Below the pieces are notes generated by a model that was given only the letters and a program-made list of their open reading frames with translations, made no database searches and was not told where the DNA came from. Shown in pieces: positions 9,336 through 17,997 of a stretch of DNA of 64,000 nt. The DNA is from Parabacteroides hominis (lineage in GTDB: Bacteria > Bacteroidota > Bacteroidia > Bacteroidales > Tannerellaceae), in NCBI RefSeq assembly GCF_014287585.1, contig NZ_JACOOJ010000002.1, forward strand, positions 1 to 64,000, read 5' to 3'. How positions within the stretch are numbered: the stretch's first letter is position 1; every line of letters begins with the position of its first letter. A program made the translations under genes and the position numbers.

Positions 9336-10628
9336 TTAATAATCTTCAATCCGAAAGGTGACATCACCGATCGTTATGATATCTCCGGGATGAAGTTCGC
9401 TTCCTTCCGATGTGACCGGAGTAGAGTTTATATAAGTTCCATTCACCGACTCTTTCCAATATCCCATCCGTCCCTTCTCTGCGATCCATTGCCCGTCGCG
9501 GATAAACCAACGGTTCGTCCTGCCGTCTGTTTCGATCGTACAATGCCGGCGTGAGATATAGGGACTTTCGTTCTCCGGAATACACACGACATTCGAGTCT
9601 TCCCTTCCTATCGTGACCAGCCTTTTCCGATCTCTGAACAAACGGCTCAAATCGTAGACTTTCCCATGTTCCAATCCTTGCATGACCCGCATGGATAGTC
9701 CTTTCTTCCCTGGTTCCGGCATCCGCCCGGCCGGTAACGGGACATGCGATACAAATTGTCCCTGGGGCATTCGCTCAAGCACGGCAGCAGCCGATTGCAA
9801 ACGTTGCTTGAAATCCGGGATCAGGCAACCTTCTATCACCCGCTGCCAGACAGTCCCTTTCCCGGTCTGTTCAAGCAGCCGCCTGTCCCAATCGCCATTC
9901 TTCCCGTTTCGCTGATAGACAACCAAGTCGTTGTGATCATTCAGTTCGCCGAAAGGCAGTTTACCGGTCAGCAATTGGTACATCATCACGCCAAAGGAAA
10001 AGATATCGGTTGTCGGCAGAACTGTCGCGTCTCCCCGCAAGCGGTTTACCTGCTCCGGGGGCATATAAGCATAAGTACCGAATATCTGCTGGGGCCGCCC
10101 TAAAATATTCCGTTCCGTCATCCGCTTATTCCGGTCGCCACTGATCCCGAAATCGGTCAGAGCGGCTGTTCCATCCTCCTTGATCAGTACGTTTTCCGGT
10201 TTAAGATCCCGGTGCACCTTGCCGCTTTTGTGCAAATCGTTCAGCCCGTAAAGAATCTCCCGCCCGACTTTGACCAGGTCGACAGGATAACGGTCCATAT
10301 ATTGGGTAAGGTTCCCTTTCGGGCAATAGTCCATAACGATAAAGGGATTTCCACACTCCAGCCCGTGGGCAACGGAATGTACCAGGAACCGGCTTTTGAT
10401 CAATCCGGTTTCAAACTCCATGACAAAACGATCCATCAGAGGCTTGCGAAGTTCAGGAACTATTTCCCATAATTTCAACAGCTTCAACGCATACACCTGC
10501 GAACTGGCTCCCGTCACTTTGAACACTTTCCCGAAAGAACCTTCCCCCAAAACAAGGTCTACCCGATAGAGTCCGCCGATATATTGGCCAACCGTAAAAT
10601 CACACCTGTTAACGACAACTCCGGACAT
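9336..10628 (-). CDS. Cytosolic Ser/Thr kinase fused to an FHA domain
   Basis: Protein of 430 residues with a Hanks-type kinase domain: GEGSFGKV (28-35), Lys in YALKL (49), HRDLKPEN (139-146), DFG (159-161) and a YMPPE activation-segment end. The C-terminal about 100 residues are an FHA domain (IGREDSN, ISRRHC, VNGTYIN, GDIITIGDVTF). No membrane span is seen. The fused FHA would bind phosphothreonine on itself or partners, linking this kinase to the FHA and zinc-ribbon proteins on either side. It starts 17 bp after the zinc-ribbon gene, in one operon. Confidence 0.9.
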   Translation of the reverse strand: MSGVVVNRCDFTVGQYIGGLYRVDLVLGEGSFGKVFKVTGASSQVYALKLLKLWEIVPELRKPLMDRFVMEFETGLIKSRFLVHSVAHGLECGNPFIVMDYCPKGNLTQYMDRYPVDLVKVGREILYGLNDLHKSGKVHRDLKPENVLIKEDGTAALTDFGISGDRNKRMTERNILGRPQQIFGTYAYMPPEQVNRLRGDATVLPTTDIFSFGVMMYQLLTGKLPFGELNDHNDLVVYQRNGKNGDWDRRLLEQTGKGTVWQRVIEGCLIPDFKQRLQSAAAVLERMPQGQFVSHVPLPAGRMPEPGKKGLSMRVMQGLEHGKVYDLSRLFRDRKRLVTIGREDSNVVCIPENESPYISRRHCTIETDGRTNRWFIRDGQWIAEKGRMGYWKESVNGTYINSTPVTSEGSELHPGDIITIGDVTFRIEDY

Positions 10629-10644
10629 GGCTTTTCATTTGAGG

Positions 10645-11370
10645 TTATTCGTCAAACTCAAATCTCCTGTTTCCCAGTACGATAATATCTCCGGGCTTTA
10701 GCTCTATTTTCTCGGTTGTATATACGAATGTAGTTTTTTGTTCGCTCCTGTCCTGAAGATACCATTTCTTGTTCTCGTAGGTCAGGATCGCCTGTTCTTT
10801 GGAAGTAATCGTCATATTGCCTTCATCCGTATTATCACGGTTCAGAATGATCTCCTCGCCTGAAAACACAAGGGGAGAAGCCGGGGTTTCCTCGTTCGTG
10901 TTAGGAATCATGGAAAGACGGCAACTACACACCGGAGCCTGCATTTCCCACGGTGTAATCGTTTTCCTTCCATAACCGGACCGGGGTTGGCTCGCCGGTT
11001 CCTTCTTCTGCAATTCAAAACCGCAATGCGAGCAATAGAAAGCATCCCTCCGATTTTCATGGTTGCACTTGGGACAATTCTGAGGACGGAAATCTGCTTC
11101 TGCCGAAGCCTGCCGGGGATGACTGCAATTAGGACATTCCGACATACCGGGCAAAAGGGGATAACCGCATTCCGGACAGTTTTCACTCTCGCCCTGCTCG
11201 CAGACTGTAGGTCTTCCGACATTTATCCCTATACTTTCATTCACTGTACGCCGTGCGTAAACATCCGTCACAGCATGTTCGCGCATGGCATAATTTGATA
11301 ACGGAGAATTACACTTCTCACAATTTGACCTGTCACCGGAATTCTCCCAACCGCAATTAGTACACCTCAT
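10645..11370 (-). CDS. Zinc-ribbon protein with FHA-like C-terminus
   Basis: Protein of 241 residues and the first gene of the phosphosignalling operon. It has three zinc ribbons: CTNCG...CEKC (3-20), CPECG...CPNC (about 65-82) and CPKC...CSHCG (about 99-117). The last about 80 residues resemble an FHA fold (EEIILNRDN, KPGDIIVLGNRRFEF), but the usual SRRH serine-histidine pair is not evident, so phospho-binding is uncertain. It probably acts as an adaptor for the kinase-FHA protein next to it. No clear promoter box was found in the 135 bp to the MATE gene. Confidence 0.75.
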   Translation of the reverse strand: MRCTNCGWENSGDRSNCEKCNSPLSNYAMREHAVTDVYARRTVNESIGINVGRPTVCEQGESENCPECGYPLLPGMSECPNCSHPRQASAEADFRPQNCPKCNHENRRDAFYCSHCGFELQKKEPASQPRSGYGRKTITPWEMQAPVCSCRLSMIPNTNEETPASPLVFSGEEIILNRDNTDEGNMTITSKEQAILTYENKKWYLQDRSEQKTTFVYTTEKIELKPGDIIVLGNRRFEFDE

Positions 11371-11505
11371 AATTCGCCTTTTTTATATATACAAAAAAAC
11401 AAATTCAAGGCATTATGCAAAAACAGCAACAGCCGCGAACGGGACTATCCGGTCGTTTTATCAATCTATCAGGTCAAAACAAACTACTATCCAGACAAAA
11501 CAAAG

Positions 11506-12828
11506 TCAGATTTTCTTATTTTGCCAGGATGCTTTCTTCAAATAAATAATACTTGCGACCAATAAACCGGTATAATACACCACCTCTGTCATGAAACAGA
11601 TAGCAACCGGCATGTGCAGGCGCATTCCGACTACATATATAAATAATGTATAGAAAACAAGGGTAACCAACTCCATCACAAAAGCCGAACGGGTATTTCC
11701 CGTGCCCGTCACCCCGTTGAACACGATATTGGCAACCGCCCCGATCAGCAGGGCGCCGGAAATCACATAAAGGGAAGGGATAGAGGCTTGTATCAAAGTC
11801 ACATCATTGGTATAAACCGATAATATCGTAGAAGGAATCAGACAAGTGACAGACACAAAAACAGCCATGATCCCCAACGATATCCAGGTTATATGACGGA
11901 TGATCGGGATAACCTGATCCTTATGCCCCGCCCCGATGCTGTTACTTACAAACGTATTCGTTGCCGTCGACAAAGAATTGACGGGGATCAATAAAACGAT
12001 GTAAACGCTCCGGACGATATTCGCAACCGCCAGTTCCCGCTGTCCCAAATGTTCCACTGCCACAAATAGCATAAAGTAAGTGCTGAGCGAAATAAAATAT
12101 TGCAACATCGTAAATATCGAGATGTCCAACACGCGCCTCAGCAGTTTGACATCGAACGACCGGAACTGGTTCAGTGCGTACTTCTTGATATCTACCGTCA
12201 TCCGGATATAGACCATATAAAACACGATAGACACCGCCTCCGCCATCACCGAAGCGATAGCCGCCCCTTTTATTCCCAATTCCGGGAAACCGCAGTTACC
12301 GAATATCAGCAGATAATCCAGCAACACATTCGTCAACGCCATCACAATTGCATTCAACGTCAGCACCTTCGTACGCGTAATACCGATAAATAACGCACGG
12401 AACATTACATTCACAAAAGAGAAAAAGAACCCGAACACACGCCAGTCCAGGAACTCTTCCGTGGCGTTCAGAATCGTATCGGAAGAAATCAGCACCCGCA
12501 TAATATCCCCGGCAAACAGGCGGGACAAAGTGAACATGACGACAGCTAACATAAGCAGGAAAAAGACACCTTGTATCATCACCGGCCCGACTTCCTTGTA
12601 ATTCCGCTCCCCGTTACGGCGTGCCATGATGATCTGCGATCCGGTACTAAAACCGAAAGCGATCGTAAAGGCACATATATAATACAAGCCTCCCATTGCC
12701 GAAGCGCCTAACTCAACTTCACCGACCCGGCCCAAGAACGCGGTGTCCGTTACATTAATGACATTCTGTGCCAGAAGGCTCAAAAAGATTGGATAACTAA
12801 CATTCCAAATTTGCTTGTTTGTGTACAT
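11506..12828 (-). CDS. MATE-family multidrug/metabolite exporter
   Basis: Integral membrane protein of 440 residues with about 12 hydrophobic segments in the two-bundle MATE pattern. The N-terminal segment (SYPIFLSLLAQNVINVTDTAFLG) and paired helices are typical of the family. It exports organic cations or metabolites using Na+ or H+. The substrate is not predictable. It is preceded by the panCD terminator and so is probably transcribed separately. Confidence 0.9.
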   Translation of the reverse strand: MYTNKQIWNVSYPIFLSLLAQNVINVTDTAFLGRVGEVELGASAMGGLYYICAFTIAFGFSTGSQIIMARRNGERNYKEVGPVMIQGVFFLLMLAVVMFTLSRLFAGDIMRVLISSDTILNATEEFLDWRVFGFFFSFVNVMFRALFIGITRTKVLTLNAIVMALTNVLLDYLLIFGNCGFPELGIKGAAIASVMAEAVSIVFYMVYIRMTVDIKKYALNQFRSFDVKLLRRVLDISIFTMLQYFISLSTYFMLFVAVEHLGQRELAVANIVRSVYIVLLIPVNSLSTATNTFVSNSIGAGHKDQVIPIIRHITWISLGIMAVFVSVTCLIPSTILSVYTNDVTLIQASIPSLYVISGALLIGAVANIVFNGVTGTGNTRSAFVMELVTLVFYTLFIYVVGMRLHMPVAICFMTEVVYYTGLLVASIIYLKKASWQNKKI

Positions 12829-12866
12829 ATACTATTATTTACGAAGGAAATCCATACTCATAAAAA

Positions 12867-12890
12867 AAGCCCGCCACATCAGGCGAGCTT
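12867..12890 (-). terminator. Terminator of the panC-panD transcript
   Basis: AAGCCCGCC (12867-12875) and GGCGAGCTT (12882-12890) form a stem. On the minus strand it is followed by a run of seven U, the usual intrinsic terminator form, 44 bp past the panD stop. Confidence 0.75.
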
Positions 12891-12933
12891 CTTCTTTATA
12901 TGCTATCGCATTTATTTTTCAGCTACCGATGCT

Positions 12934-13284
12934 TCATATCAGTTTGTTGGTTACCGTATCAGGAAACACAACCGACGGCTTAAAAGTTTTCGCCTCCTCA
13001 AAATCCATTAAGGCATACGACATAATAATGATGATATCGCCAGGTTGCGCCTTGCGTGCAGCAGCTCCGTTCAGGCAAACCACTCCCGAACCACGTTCAC
13101 CTTTAATAATATACGTCTCAAAACGTTCACCGTTATTATTATTTACAATAGCGACCTTTTCGTTAGCAATCAGGTTGGCGGCATCCAGCAAGTCCTCGTC
13201 GACAGTGATACTCCCGATATAATTCAGATTGGCTTCCGTTACCGTCACCCGGTGAATCTTTGATTTAACTACTTCTATTAGCAT
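12934..13284 (-). CDS. panD: Aspartate 1-decarboxylase
   Basis: Makes beta-alanine from aspartate for pantothenate. The 116 residues match family length. The pyruvoyl self-cleavage site is in the GSITVDE segment (Gly-Ser near residues 25-26), where the proenzyme is cut to form the active pyruvoyl group. The conserved N-terminal [17 protein letters not shown] and later [16 protein letters not shown] are also present. panC lies upstream on the same strand, separated by the tandem 22-bp repeat. Confidence 0.95.
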   Translation of the reverse strand: MLIEVVKSKIHRVTVTEANLNYIGSITVDEDLLDAANLIANEKVAIVNNNNGERFETYIIKGERGSGVVCLNGAAARKAQPGDIIIIMSYALMDFEEAKTFKPSVVFPDTVTNKLI

Positions 13285-13310
13285 ACGATATGAATTAGAT
13301 ATTTAAATTT

Positions 13311-13420
13311 CTTTTGTTTCATGCCTATGGAACTTTTGTTTCATGCCTATGGAACTTTTGTTTCATGCCTATGGAACTTTTGTTTCATGCCTATGGAACT
13401 TTTGTTTCATGCCTATGGAA
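13311..13420 (-). repeat. Perfect 22-bp x 5 tandem repeat between panC and panD
   Basis: Five identical, directly adjacent 22-bp units start at 13311, 13333, 13355, 13377 and 13399. Each contains GTTTCAT and ATGGAAC, which can pair (7 bp with one G-T) around a 4-nt loop, so the RNA could form five small hairpins. The array lies in the 156 bp between the panC stop and the panD start, so copy-number changes could alter panD expression. There are no spacers, so this is not CRISPR. Confidence 0.95.
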
Positions 13421-13440
13421 CAAAACAATTCATCTATCTT

Positions 13441-14283
13441 TTAATTGTATTTGATATTATCTATCAGACGAACCTCCCCGCAATAGACGGTAATACATCC
13501 TACCGGATAAGTCGTATCGGACCAGTTCTTGATGGACTCCATCGTATTGCCATCCACAATCTCATAGTATTCCACACGCATGACAGGATCGGCGTTTATC
13601 GTATTGATTACATAGTCGATCACCTCCTGCACACTCTTTTCGGGCGCAAAGTTAGCACTTTCTTTTAACGTACGAGCTATTAACGGAGCTTTTTGACGTT
13701 GTTCGGGTGTCAGACGCACATTACGGCTACTCAATGCCAGACCATCTGCCTCGCGCAAAATCGGACAGGCGTTGATCTTCACCGGTATATCCAGTTGCTT
13801 CACCATAGCGCGGATCACAGCGATCTGCTGGAAATCTTTTTCCCCGAAATAGGCGTTATCCGGTTCGACCACATGAAAAAGCTTGCTCACGATCTGAGCG
13901 ACCCCGTTGAAATGTCCGGGACGGCGTGCCCCTTCCATTACTGCCGAGACAGTACCGAAATCGAATGTACGGGTATCAGGCTCCGGATACATTTCTTCTG
14001 CCGACGGAGCAAATACATAATCACAACCGGCCGGCTCCAACAAAGCACAGTCTTTATCCAACGTGCGAGGATAGGTTTCAAGGTCATGCTTGTCGTTAAA
14101 CTGGGTCGGATTGACAAAAACACTGACTACACACACGTCGTTTCCGTCCACACAACGCTTAACCAGGCTCAAGTGTCCGTCGTGCAATGCTCCCATCGTG
14201 GGAACAAAGCCAATTTGTTTGTTATTACGCTTTTCTTCAGCGAGATAACTCTTCAATTCTTTAATGCTGTTTACTATTTTCAT
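13441..14283 (-). CDS. panC: Pantothenate synthetase
   Basis: Joins pantoate and beta-alanine with ATP to give pantothenate. The 280 residues show the family signatures: [16 protein letters not shown] near residue 25, [12 protein letters not shown], the [20 protein letters not shown] segment (about 145-165) and the KMSKS-like LSSRNVRL (about 185-192). First gene of a panC-panD transcription unit on the minus strand. A weak -7-like box lies within 14300-14325. Confidence 0.95.
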   Translation of the reverse strand: MKIVNSIKELKSYLAEEKRNNKQIGFVPTMGALHDGHLSLVKRCVDGNDVCVVSVFVNPTQFNDKHDLETYPRTLDKDCALLEPAGCDYVFAPSAEEMYPEPDTRTFDFGTVSAVMEGARRPGHFNGVAQIVSKLFHVVEPDNAYFGEKDFQQIAVIRAMVKQLDIPVKINACPILREADGLALSSRNVRLTPEQRQKAPLIARTLKESANFAPEKSVQEVIDYVINTINADPVMRVEYYEIVDGNTMESIKNWSDTTYPVGCITVYCGEVRLIDNIKYN

Positions 14284-14321
14284 CCTTTAGATGCTTATTG
14301 ACGGTGCAAAGCAAATAAATA

Positions 14322-14354
14322 ATTGCGGTAAATGAAAGAATTTTTGTATCTTTG
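14322..14354 (+). promoter_or_regulatory. Promoter of the starch synthase-like gene
   Basis: TATCTTTG at 14347-14354 with a TTG at about 14322 fits the Bacteroidetes vegetative promoter. It lies about 28 bp before the ATG at 14383 and falls inside any longer upstream reading, supporting the shorter start. Confidence 0.7.
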
Positions 14355-14382
14355 TAGCGTCTTTATAAAACTAATTTACAGA

Positions 14383-15201
14383 ATGGATGCAAAGAGAATC
14401 TTGTTTATAGCCCAAGAAATAACACCCTACCTTCCCGAATCAGAGATTGCAACGATATGCAGAAACCTGCCGCAAGGCATACAGGAGCGCGGTCGTGAAA
14501 TTAGGACTTTCATGCCCAAGTTCGGCAGCATTAACGAGCGCCGTAACCAGTTGCACGAAGTAATCCGGCTTTCGGGCATGAATCTCATCATTGATGATAC
14601 CGATCACCCGCTGATCATTAAGGTAGCATCCATTCAGGCAGCCCGCATGCAGGTATACTTCATTGACAATGAAGATTTCTTCCAAAGAAAGCATACTATT
14701 AGCGATGATGATGGAAACGAATACGAAGATAACGACGACCGTTCGATCTTCTACGTTCGTGGTGTATTGGAAACAGTGAAAAAGCTCCGTTGGATACCGG
14801 ACGTCATTCACTGTCATGGTTGGATGTCAGCGCTAACAGCCCTGTACATCAAACGTATGTATGCCGACGATCCTTGCCTCAAGGATGCAAAGATCGTATA
14901 CTCTATTTATAACGATGACTTCAAAACACCGTTCAGAAAAGAATTTGCAAGCAAGTTAAAGATGGATGGAGCCAAAGACAGCGACCTGAAAGGTATCAAA
15001 GCAGATACAAGCTTCACCGGGCTGACCAAACTCGCTATCGATTTCGCAGACGGTGTGATACAGGGTAGTGAAACGATCAATCAGGAAGTGTTGGATTATA
15101 TTGCCACTAAAAAGCACACTCCATTCCTGCCTTACCAGTCGCCGGACGTTTATATGGATAAATTCAATGAATTCTACGATGTCGTATTAGGCACAAAATA
15201 A
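14383..15201 (+). CDS. Glycogen/starch synthase-like protein (N-terminal GT5 domain only)
   Basis: Protein of 272 residues beginning MDAKRILFIAQEITPYLPES. It resembles the N-terminal Rossmann half of GT5 glycogen synthases (FMPKFGSINERRNQLHEV, DVIHCHGWMSAL). The second GT-B domain is absent. Stand-alone proteins of this size are common in Bacteroidales, so this is not obviously a truncation. It may be a non-catalytic or regulatory subunit for glycogen synthesis. The ATG at 14383 fits the promoter. The DUF4270 gene starts 10 bp downstream. Confidence 0.8.
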   Translation: MDAKRILFIAQEITPYLPESEIATICRNLPQGIQERGREIRTFMPKFGSINERRNQLHEVIRLSGMNLIIDDTDHPLIIKVASIQAARMQVYFIDNEDFFQRKHTISDDDGNEYEDNDDRSIFYVRGVLETVKKLRWIPDVIHCHGWMSALTALYIKRMYADDPCLKDAKIVYSIYNDDFKTPFRKEFASKLKMDGAKDSDLKGIKADTSFTGLTKLAIDFADGVIQGSETINQEVLDYIATKKHTPFLPYQSPDVYMDKFNEFYDVVLGTK

Positions 15202-15211
15202 ATTTAGAGAA

Positions 15212-16588
15212 ATGAAAATCAAGCTTTTTGTACTTGGCCTGAGTCTCGGGATCTCTATCCTGAGCGGGTGTAATGATGATTTGACGCAGGTAGGAACAGG
15301 TATTCAACCGGAGAATGACAGACCGTTAGTATATGCGGACACATTCTACATGAAAGCAAAAACATTACTGACAGATTCTGTCTATGCCCGGACAATTTAC
15401 GGTTCATTAGGGGAAATATACGATCCTCTGTATGGAAATCTGAAGTCTGATTTTATGTGCCAGTTCTATTGCCCGGAAAATTACCGGTTCAGCAAGACCC
15501 CGCTTAATGAGAAAATCGATTCGGTAGAATTTAAAATATATTACAGTCGAAGTTGGACGGGAGACTCTTTAACTCCGATGCGGGCACAGTTATATGAAGT
15601 AACGACCCCGCTTACAAGAGATTTTTATACGAACATCGATCCGACACAATATTGCAACATGCAAAAATCGTTGGGAATGCAGACGTACACGGCACGTGAT
15701 TTGAGTGTCTCGGATTCGCTTTGGAATGATAAAAACACCAACGGCGCGCTGACTTATCAGCCGAGAATCACCATCCGCATGCCTCAGGAAGTAGGACAAC
15801 GCTTCTATGACGCGACAGTCAAGACCCCGGAAGTATTTACCGACCAGAATACATTCAATGAGTTCTTTCCCGGTGTTTATGTTACAAATACATACGGAAC
15901 AGGAAACATCCTGAACATCGAAAGTACCCAAATGACTATTTACTATAAGTATATGACAAAAGGGTATACGGGACAAGACTCGATCGGAAAATGGAACGAG
16001 ACTTTCAGTGCGACATCCGAAGTCATCCAGTTAAATAGATTCAAGAACACAGACATGAGTCATTTATTGGAACCCAACGACAGCATTGCTTATTTAAAGA
16101 GTCCGGCAGGCGTCTATACCGAGTTGACAATCCCTGCACAGGATATTGCTCCGATCATCAAAGGACGCATTGTCAGCAATGTGCCGCTTTCGCTGAAAGC
16201 ACTTCCGCAAGAAGAATGGAAATACGCATTTACCGCTCCGAATTATGTCTTGATACTTCCGAAAGATTCGGTGGATACATTCTTCAAAAGCAACAGTGTG
16301 GAAAATAGTGTGACTTCTTATCTCGGAACTTATTCTGCATCAACCCGGACTTATTCATTCGGCAACATAGCGAAACTGCTCAAAACCCATATAGAAAATT
16401 CACCTGATGAAGACTTGGTGATCAGTGTCGTACCAGTAGAACGCAGAGTTGGAGAAACTTACAATTATTCTTATCAAAAAATCGAATATACTGTCGCTAT
16501 TGAAAACTACTTGAAACCTTCGGGTGTAAAACTGCGTATCGATAAAGACGCAATGGAAATGCGTATCGTTACAATTGAATACAGATAG
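15212..16588 (+). CDS. DUF4270 lipoprotein
   Basis: Lipoprotein of 458 residues: signal peptide with lipobox LSGC (Cys near residue 20), followed by DDLTQVGTGIQPENDRP, typical of DUF4270 proteins. The rest is predicted beta-rich with no catalytic motif seen. DUF4270 proteins are usually found next to the glycogen synthase gene in Bacteroidales, as here (10 bp gap), but no function is established. Probably anchored in the outer membrane. Confidence 0.8.
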   Translation: MKIKLFVLGLSLGISILSGCNDDLTQVGTGIQPENDRPLVYADTFYMKAKTLLTDSVYARTIYGSLGEIYDPLYGNLKSDFMCQFYCPENYRFSKTPLNEKIDSVEFKIYYSRSWTGDSLTPMRAQLYEVTTPLTRDFYTNIDPTQYCNMQKSLGMQTYTARDLSVSDSLWNDKNTNGALTYQPRITIRMPQEVGQRFYDATVKTPEVFTDQNTFNEFFPGVYVTNTYGTGNILNIESTQMTIYYKYMTKGYTGQDSIGKWNETFSATSEVIQLNRFKNTDMSHLLEPNDSIAYLKSPAGVYTELTIPAQDIAPIIKGRIVSNVPLSLKALPQEEWKYAFTAPNYVLILPKDSVDTFFKSNSVENSVTSYLGTYSASTRTYSFGNIAKLLKTHIENSPDEDLVISVVPVERRVGETYNYSYQKIEYTVAIENYLKPSGVKLRIDKDAMEMRIVTIEYR

Positions 16589-16611
16589 ACGGATTAACAA
16601 TTATCAGATAT

Positions 16612-16650
16612 AAAAAATCGGGGCTCCCTTTTAGGAAGTCCCGATTTTTT
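16612..16650. terminator. Bidirectional terminator between DUF4270 and GH57 genes
   Basis: AAAAAATCGGG (16612-16622) pairs perfectly with CCCGATTTTTT (16640-16650), with additional pairing inside the loop. A-run and T-run on both sides let it stop transcripts from both convergent genes. Confidence 0.85.
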
Positions 16651-16668
16651 ATATTACATACTACTTAT

Positions 16669-17967
16669 CTATTCAGCAGTTTTCTTTGCCGCCTTTTTCT
16701 TATACTTGTCAAGCTCTTTCTGTAGATCTTCGATCTCTTCTCCCTGGTTCTTGATAGTTGTCAAAAGGGAGTTCAACTCTTCGTTTTCTATTGTTTCCGG
16801 GAATTCGGCATTTACACGAACGATAAAGTCAGACAACACATTCATATAGTTATTGAAAGCGTCATACGGATTATCGTAAGGACTGAAGCCTGCACCAATA
16901 TGCTTAGTACTCATATAATAGAAATGGTCACTGCTCTGCAGATAATACCAGTCTTGACGGATACGGCGCGTCTGTGACAAACGTACGCGTTCACCGATCT
17001 CATTCAGCTTACGGAAGGCTTCCTGCTGCAAAACATTACCCAACCAGGAACTGCAATCTCTTTCTTCATCAACCCATGACATTGGAAAAGGAACAGAAAT
17101 ACAGTCAACCGGTTTCATCAGTGCAAGCACTTCCGACGGAGTAGAGAAGCTGATGCCTTTCTCGGCAGCAAAGCGAGGCAATGCTTTGAAGAATTCAAAA
17201 ATTCCAGTCTCTGCCGGATGCAAAGAACCCAATACTTCATAGTTCATAAACAGATTGATGATCTGTTCGGAGTCAGGAGTAGCCGCAATCCATGACATAT
17301 ACTTATCAGCAGTCAACGGATATTCGTTCCAGCTATAATTACTGAAGCGATCGGACAAATCTTCACTGAAGCGGTCATTCTTCAACAGCAACTTCAACTT
17401 CGGTTCCGTGCAGGAAGAATATACATAGTTCGGACTTTTCCATCCTAAGATATGTTTAGCCCCTTCTGTCAGCATACCTTTATAGCCCATGCTGTAAACC
17501 ATTTCCGAGATCTCATCCGAATAAATCAATTCCGTATTACGGAACACTTTCGGTTTCACGCCGAACAAACTCTTGATTTTATCTTCCTGCTTCTCTACCT
17601 GGTGCTTGAACTCGGCCGGATCACCCAATGAAGACAAAGAGTGAGCATAGGTTTCCGACAGGAATTCCACATTACCGGTTGCAGCCAGTTCTTTAAAACT
17701 ATCGATCACTTCAGGAGTATAAATCTCCATCTGTTCCAAAGCCATTCCCGAAATGGAGAAAGCGACTTTAAATTTGCCGCCACTTGTCTTAATCATTTCC
17801 ATGATAGCCTTGTTTGCAGGCAAATAACAGCGTTCAGCTATACGACGGATAATTTCCTCATTCTGGAAATCATCATAATAATAGTGATCGTTGCCGATGT
17901 CGAAGAAACGGTATCTTTTAAGACGGAACGGCTGATGTATCTGAAAATAAAAGCAGATCGTTTTCAT
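16669..17967 (-). CDS. GH57-family alpha-glucan hydrolase/transferase
   Basis: Cytosolic enzyme of 432 residues with the GH57 start (ICFYFQIHQPFRLKRYRFFD), carrying the conserved HQP. FRNTELIYSDEI (near 145-156) matches the region of the catalytic Glu. It cleaves or transfers alpha-1,4-glucan in glycogen turnover. The C-terminal 35 residues form a lysine-rich coiled coil. Third gene of an operon with a GT4 transferase (30 bp upstream) and a debranching enzyme, a common Bacteroidales glycogen cluster. Confidence 0.85.
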   Translation of the reverse strand: MKTICFYFQIHQPFRLKRYRFFDIGNDHYYYDDFQNEEIIRRIAERCYLPANKAIMEMIKTSGGKFKVAFSISGMALEQMEIYTPEVIDSFKELAATGNVEFLSETYAHSLSSLGDPAEFKHQVEKQEDKIKSLFGVKPKVFRNTELIYSDEISEMVYSMGYKGMLTEGAKHILGWKSPNYVYSSCTEPKLKLLLKNDRFSEDLSDRFSNYSWNEYPLTADKYMSWIAATPDSEQIINLFMNYEVLGSLHPAETGIFEFFKALPRFAAEKGISFSTPSEVLALMKPVDCISVPFPMSWVDEERDCSSWLGNVLQQEAFRKLNEIGERVRLSQTRRIRQDWYYLQSSDHFYYMSTKHIGAGFSPYDNPYDAFNNYMNVLSDFIVRVNAEFPETIENEELNSLLTTIKNQGEEIEDLQKELDKYKKKAAKKTAE

Positions 17968-17997
17968 AATATATTGTTTTTTATTTTTGTCTTGTCG

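Noticed and set aside
4952..11370. Type VI secretion phosphorylation module
   Set aside because: Kinase, PP2C and FHA resemble it, but no secretion gene is present in the window.
13311..13420. Tandem repeat as a mini CRISPR array
   Set aside because: Units are adjacent with no spacers and no cas genes nearby.
14383..15201. Truncated glycogen synthase pseudogene
   Set aside because: Single-domain proteins of this size beside DUF4270 are usual in Bacteroidales, and the frame and promoter are intact.
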